From positions 62,001 to 126,000 of the forward strand of contig JBFNJI010000009.1 in the NCBI GenBank assembly GCA_040793985.1: a DNA stretch of 64,000 nt, in the 5' to 3' direction. The DNA comes from Thiodiazotropha sp040793985 (GTDB lineage: Bacteria; Pseudomonadota; Gammaproteobacteria; Chromatiales; Chromatiaceae). Position 1 is the first letter of the stretch. Every line of letters starts with the position of its first letter. A program made the position numbers and the translations under genes. The notes beneath the pieces are model-generated. The model was not told where the DNA came from. It was given only the letters and a program-made list of their open reading frames with translations, and made no database searches. This document shows positions 60,816 through 64,000 of the stretch, in pieces.

Positions 60816-62722
60816 TGGCCTACAAAACTATCGTAGAAGACAACATTGATATCCTGGTTGCGGGTGCCGGCCTCGGCGGTACCGGTGCTGCTTTCGAGGC
60901 GCGCTACTGGGGTAAAGACAAGAAGATCGTCATCGCTGAAAAGGCGAACATCGACCGCTCGGGTGCTGTGGCACAGGGTCTGTACGCGATCAACTGCTAC
61001 ATGGGCACCCGCTTCGGCGAGAACAACCCTGAAGATCACGTACGCTATGCGCGTATCGACCTCATGGGTATGGTTCGTGAGGACCTGCTGTTCGACATGG
61101 CCCGTCACGTCGACTCCGCCGTTCATCAGTTCGAAGAGTGGGGCATGCCCATCATGCGCAACCCCAAGACCGGTTCCTACCTGCGTGAGGGTCGCTGGCA
61201 GATCATGATTCACGGTGAGTCCTACAAGCCGCTGGTGGCTGAGGCCGCCAAGAAGTCTGCCGACAAGGTCTACAACCGTATCTGTGTCACCCACCTGTTG
61301 ATGGACGATGGCAAAGAGAACCGTGTAGCCGGTGCTGTTGGCTTCAACGTCCGTACCGGTGACTACCACGTCTTCAAGTCCAAGGCCGTTGTTGTCGGCG
61401 CCGGTGGTGCTTCCAACATCTTCAAGCCCCGCTCCGTGGGTGAGGGTGCCGGTCGTGTCTGGTACGCTCCCTGGTCTTCAGGTTCCGCCTACGGTCTGAT
61501 GATCGGTGCCGGCGCCAAGATGACCCAGATGGAGAACCGTATCGTTCTGGCCCGTTTCAAAGACGGTTACGGCCCGGTGGGTGCCTACTTCCTGCATCTC
61601 AAGACCTACACCCAGAACTGCGACGGTGAAGAGTACGAATCCAAGTGGTTCCCGGCGCTGGAGAAGATGGTTGGCAAGGCCTATCTGGATACCGAGGCTT
61701 CTCACGTGTCTCACCGTCCGATCCCGACCTGCCTGCGTAACCACGCCTTCATCAACGAGGTGGCTTCCGGTAAGGGTCCCATCCACATGGTCACCATGGA
61801 AGCCTTCCAGGATCCGCATCTCGAAGAGATCGGCTGGCACAACTTCCTCGGCATGACCGTTGGTCAGGCTGTCCTCTGGGCCGCCACCGACGTTAACCCC
61901 AAGTACGAAAATCCCGAGCTGACCACCTCCGAGCCTTACGTCATGGGCTCTCACGCCACCGGTTGTGGCGCCTGGTGCTCCGGCCCTGAAGATATCTCTC
62001 CCGATGAGTACTTCTGGGGCTACAACCGTATGACCACTGTTGAGGGTCTGTTCGGTGCCGGTGATGCCGTGGGCGGTACGCCTCACGCCTTCTCCTCCGG
62101 TTCCTTCACCGAGGGTCGTCTGGCCGCCAAGGCTGCCTGTAAGTACATCGACGACGGCAAGGCCAATGGCATTCGTGTATCCCAGGAGCAGATCGATCGC
62201 CGCAGGGAAGAGATCTACAAGCCGATGGAGCACTACAAGATCTATCGTAACGAGATCGTTGCCGGTTCCGTTAACCCGAACTACATCAACCCCCGTCAGG
62301 GCCTCGACCGTCTGCAGAAGCTGATGGACGAGTATGCCGGTGGTGTGACGGTTAACTACATGACCAACGAGAAGCTGTTGCACATCGGTCTGAAGAAGAT
62401 GAAGACCCTGGAAGAGGATCTGGAGAAGGTCGCTGCCGAAAACATCCACGAACTGCTGCGTGCGTGGGAGCTGAAGCATCGTCACCTGGCTTCCGAGGCC
62501 GTGATTCATCACACCCTGTTCCGTGAGGAGACCCGCTGGCCTGGTTATTACTACCGTGGTGATCACATGAAGGTTGACGATGAGAACTGGCATGTTCTGA
62601 CCGTTTCCCGCCGTGATCCCAACACCGGTGAGTACACCATGGAGAAGGCGCCTCTGTATCACCTGGTAGGTGATATCGAAGATAAGGCTTTGGCTGAACT
62701 CAAGGCTAAAGAAGGGAAATAA
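60815..62722 (+). CDS. aprA: Adenylylsulfate reductase alpha subunit AprA
   Basis: A flavoenzyme of 635 residues that turns sulfite and AMP to APS in the oxidising direction. The FAD motif ILVAGAGLGGTGAAFEARYWG is near residues 10-30. DRSGAVAQGLYAINCYMG and HATGCGAWCSGPEDIS follow with substrate-site residues, and the C-terminal part is as in other AprA. Codon use is strongly biased to a few codons (GGT, CTG, GTG, AAG), much more than its neighbours, which suggests very high expression. It is followed by two terminators. Confidence 0.97.
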   Translation: MAYKTIVEDNIDILVAGAGLGGTGAAFEARYWGKDKKIVIAEKANIDRSGAVAQGLYAINCYMGTRFGENNPEDHVRYARIDLMGMVREDLLFDMARHVDSAVHQFEEWGMPIMRNPKTGSYLREGRWQIMIHGESYKPLVAEAAKKSADKVYNRICVTHLLMDDGKENRVAGAVGFNVRTGDYHVFKSKAVVVGAGGASNIFKPRSVGEGAGRVWYAPWSSGSAYGLMIGAGAKMTQMENRIVLARFKDGYGPVGAYFLHLKTYTQNCDGEEYESKWFPALEKMVGKAYLDTEASHVSHRPIPTCLRNHAFINEVASGKGPIHMVTMEAFQDPHLEEIGWHNFLGMTVGQAVLWAATDVNPKYENPELTTSEPYVMGSHATGCGAWCSGPEDISPDEYFWGYNRMTTVEGLFGAGDAVGGTPHAFSSGSFTEGRLAAKAACKYIDDGKANGIRVSQEQIDRRREEIYKPMEHYKIYRNEIVAGSVNPNYINPRQGLDRLQKLMDEYAGGVTVNYMTNEKLLHIGLKKMKTLEEDLEKVAAENIHELLRAWELKHRHLASEAVIHHTLFREETRWPGYYYRGDHMKVDDENWHVLTVSRRDPNTGEYTMEKAPLYHLVGDIEDKALAELKAKEGK

Positions 62723-62739
62723 TAAAAAAACACAATCCA

Positions 62740-62768
62740 GGGGCCCTTCCGGGCCCCTGTTTGTCTTT
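62740..62768 (+). terminator. First terminator after aprA
   Basis: GGGGCCC-TTCC-GGGCCCC (62740-62757) is a perfect stem of seven pairs, followed by TGTTTGTCTTT. Confidence 0.85.
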
Positions 62769-62770
62769 GA

Positions 62771-62804
62771 AGAGGCCAATATTTATGTTGGCCTCTTTTT
62801 GTTT
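62771..62804 (+). terminator. Second terminator after aprA
   Basis: AGAGGCCAA pairs with TTGGCCTCT around an eight-base loop (62771-62796) and is followed by TTTTGTTTG. Two hairpins in tandem suit a very strongly transcribed operon. Confidence 0.88.
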
Positions 62805-62949
62805 GTATGTGATTGTTTTTCTTGCATAAAAAGATTGACTATCATGAGGAGCATGCGGGGTTGCTTTAGAAATTCACGAGAAATTGGGGACTTATATCTC
62901 TTTTTTGATAGTGTAGAATTCCTGACCCCTTCAAAATACAGAGCAGCAG

Positions 62950-63300
62950 ATGAATATTATCGATAAGACAGACGAAGAACTTCTGGCCCTGGGGATCCCC
63001 TGGTGGGAAGACCTGATCAAGTACTCCAACAAGGGGCAGTACGGGAAATTCATCCGTAACTTCTCCTATGATCTGCTTCTCGGTCTGAACGAAGTGGAAT
63101 TGGGCAAGCAGTTTGCCAAGAGCGAACTGACCCGCAATCTTGATACCAATTACGATTTTCTCGGCTTTATCAGGCGCGGCGAGCATGTAACTTTCCTGTT
63201 CAGGGTTCGCAGCACGATTCGAGAAGGCGAATGGCTCGGCAGGATGGTGGTCGGTTTCGAGAGAGGCGAACCCAAAATTTTCGCGGCATCAATTTTCTGA
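62950..63300 (+). CDS. Small soluble protein of unknown function
   Basis: A protein of 116 residues without signal or membrane parts. It has a balanced composition and a clear frame (KTDEELLALGIPWWEDLIKYS near the start). I do not recognise the family. It lies between the apr terminators and the FKBP-type gene, only six bases from the latter, so those two are probably one transcript. A promoter may lie in the AT-rich 62800-62940 stretch. Confidence 0.7.
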   Translation: MNIIDKTDEELLALGIPWWEDLIKYSNKGQYGKFIRNFSYDLLLGLNEVELGKQFAKSELTRNLDTNYDFLGFIRRGEHVTFLFRVRSTIREGEWLGRMVVGFERGEPKIFAASIF

Positions 63301-63306
63301 GCAGCC

Positions 63307-63822
63307 ATGAAAGAGACCATACAGCAGAATAAGCTCGTTGAGCTGAATTACAAGGTTCTGGATGAGAAGACCGGCCAGGTCCTTTCAACCGTAGAATTCC
63401 CTATCAGTTATGTGCATGGCGCCGACCAGGTTCTCGCCACCCAGGTTACGATGCAACTGGAAGGCAGGGCCGAAGGCGACGTCATCGAGGTTCCGATCGA
63501 CGGGAACATGATCTACGGTCCCCGCGACGAAGGCCTGGTATTTACCGATCACATCGAGAACGTGCCGGAAGAGTTTCGCGAAGTCGGCATGAAGATTCTG
63601 ATGGAGAACGATAAGGGGGAGCCGAGGGAGTTCATCGTCACCCGCATGGATGACAAGACCCTGACCGTTGACGGAAACAACCCGCTTTGCGGCAGAGATC
63701 TGATCTTCAAGTTGGAGATTCTGAAGGTCAGGGACGCAACTGAACAAGAGATCGAGGCAGGTACCAAAGTGGTTAACGGCCCCGACATTGATATGGGCAG
63801 CGACAAGATCGTGCCGATCTAG
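63307..63822 (+). CDS. FKBP/SlyD-type peptidyl-prolyl isomerase
   Basis: A protein of 171 residues. The FKBP part (about residues 1-70) has LVELNYKVLDEKTGQVL and the insert (about 70-130) that SlyD-type proteins carry between strands. PISYVHGADQVL and the strand VIEVPIDGNMIYGPRDEGLV follow the family. The C-terminal histidine- and cysteine-rich metal tail of E. coli SlyD is absent. It may fold proteins near the ribosome. It lies six bases after the unknown gene. Confidence 0.88.
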   Translation: MKETIQQNKLVELNYKVLDEKTGQVLSTVEFPISYVHGADQVLATQVTMQLEGRAEGDVIEVPIDGNMIYGPRDEGLVFTDHIENVPEEFREVGMKILMENDKGEPREFIVTRMDDKTLTVDGNNPLCGRDLIFKLEILKVRDATEQEIEAGTKVVNGPDIDMGSDKIVPI

Positions 63823-63830
63823 AGATGCAA

Positions 63831-64000
63831 TCACATATTACTGAACGGGTCGTCGTACAGCAGGATGCTGACATAGGGGGCGTAAGTCAGAACGGCTCCC
63901 TGGTAGGGCCCCAATTCATTGAAGGCGTGTAGCACCTGCGCCAGACGCGACTCGCTGTTTGTATCTTCTTTCAACGCCTCCAGCGCCGAGAGCAGAGGCT
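63831..64000 (-). CDS. C-terminal end of an unrecognised protein (5' part outside window)
   Basis: The minus strand reads in one frame from the window edge to a TGA at 63831-63833, giving the last 55 residues or so. The text is typical of real coding sequence (SRLAQVLHAFNELGPYQGAVL and ILLYDDPFSNM). It ends nine bases from the FKBP gene, in convergent orientation. No family can be named from this piece. Confidence 0.65.
   Translation of the reverse strand, partial: PLLSALEALKEDTNSESRLAQVLHAFNELGPYQGAVLTYAPYVSILLYDDPFSNM

Noticed and set aside
61478..62779. 433-residue open frame antisense to aprA
   Set aside because: It results from the strong codon bias of aprA and carries no plausible motif of its own.
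1..64000. tRNA or rRNA genes
   Set aside because: No T-loop (GGTTCGAATCC-like) with matching acceptor stems and no rRNA-like blocks were seen on either strand by eye; a covariance-model scan would be decisive.

Overview
The window comes from a gammaproteobacterial, chemolithotrophic sulfur oxidiser with respiratory formate metabolism. The main evidence is a complete aprM-aprB-aprA operon (59471-62722), a large membrane-bound formate dehydrogenase (FDH) locus, a DsrC-like protein, and many two-component and cyclic-di-GMP signalling genes. The mix resembles Sedimenticola or Candidatus Thiodiazotropha type genomes. That placement is an inference from gene content; no search was run.

Layout. 1-9892 (minus strand) is the FDH locus: DUF3305, DUF3306, a multi-cluster ferredoxin, a TorD-type chaperone, a small Tat peptide, FDH alpha, beta and gamma, then an extra NarI-like cytochrome b and an HdrD-like iron-sulfur protein cut by the window edge. 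10343-13204 (plus) holds moaA, fdhD and a regulator with a molybdate-binding-like domain. 13334-16857 holds small membrane proteins, yjbQ, a broken glyoxalase-family gene, moaB and a small alarmone-hydrolase-like protein. 16929-20502 (minus) encodes an NtrC-type response regulator and its Cache-domain kinase. They are divergent from tupABC-mobA-mobB-moeA (20829-25508), for tungstate uptake and cofactor maturation. I see sigma-54 type -24/-12 elements before DUF3305, torD and tupA, and related palindromes upstream of tupA and of the FDH operon. This suggests one sigma-54 two-component circuit controlling tungstate supply and formate dehydrogenase together.

25519-34163 is an accessory stretch: two small HTH regulators sharing a TAGC-N5-GCTA operator, a divergent ZnuA-like protein, a TetR/UbiB-like/membrane/hydrolase operon, a lipoprotein and two paralogous periplasmic double-PilJ proteins. 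34975-45785 carries a lipoprotein, sthA, a crotonase, a frameshifted VirK/YbjX gene, a diguanylate cyclase, a choice-of-anchor I protein with a poly-glutamate tail, a ferredoxin-NADP reductase and a DsrC-like protein lacking the catalytic cysteines.

46194-58672 is signalling and envelope: a DctB/DctD pair followed by a TAXI-type TRAP binding protein with its own sigma-54 promoter, a bactofilin, a methyltransferase-like protein, a c-type-heme GGDEF-EAL protein, a glycerophosphodiesterase, and a REC-HDOD protein with a multidomain kinase. The window ends with aprMBA, an unknown small gene, an FKBP-type isomerase and the C-terminal end of a gene on the minus strand. I found no rRNA or tRNA gene, no CRISPR array and no intact insertion sequence. 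A dispersed repeat module occurs at 16100-16318 and 37809-38020.
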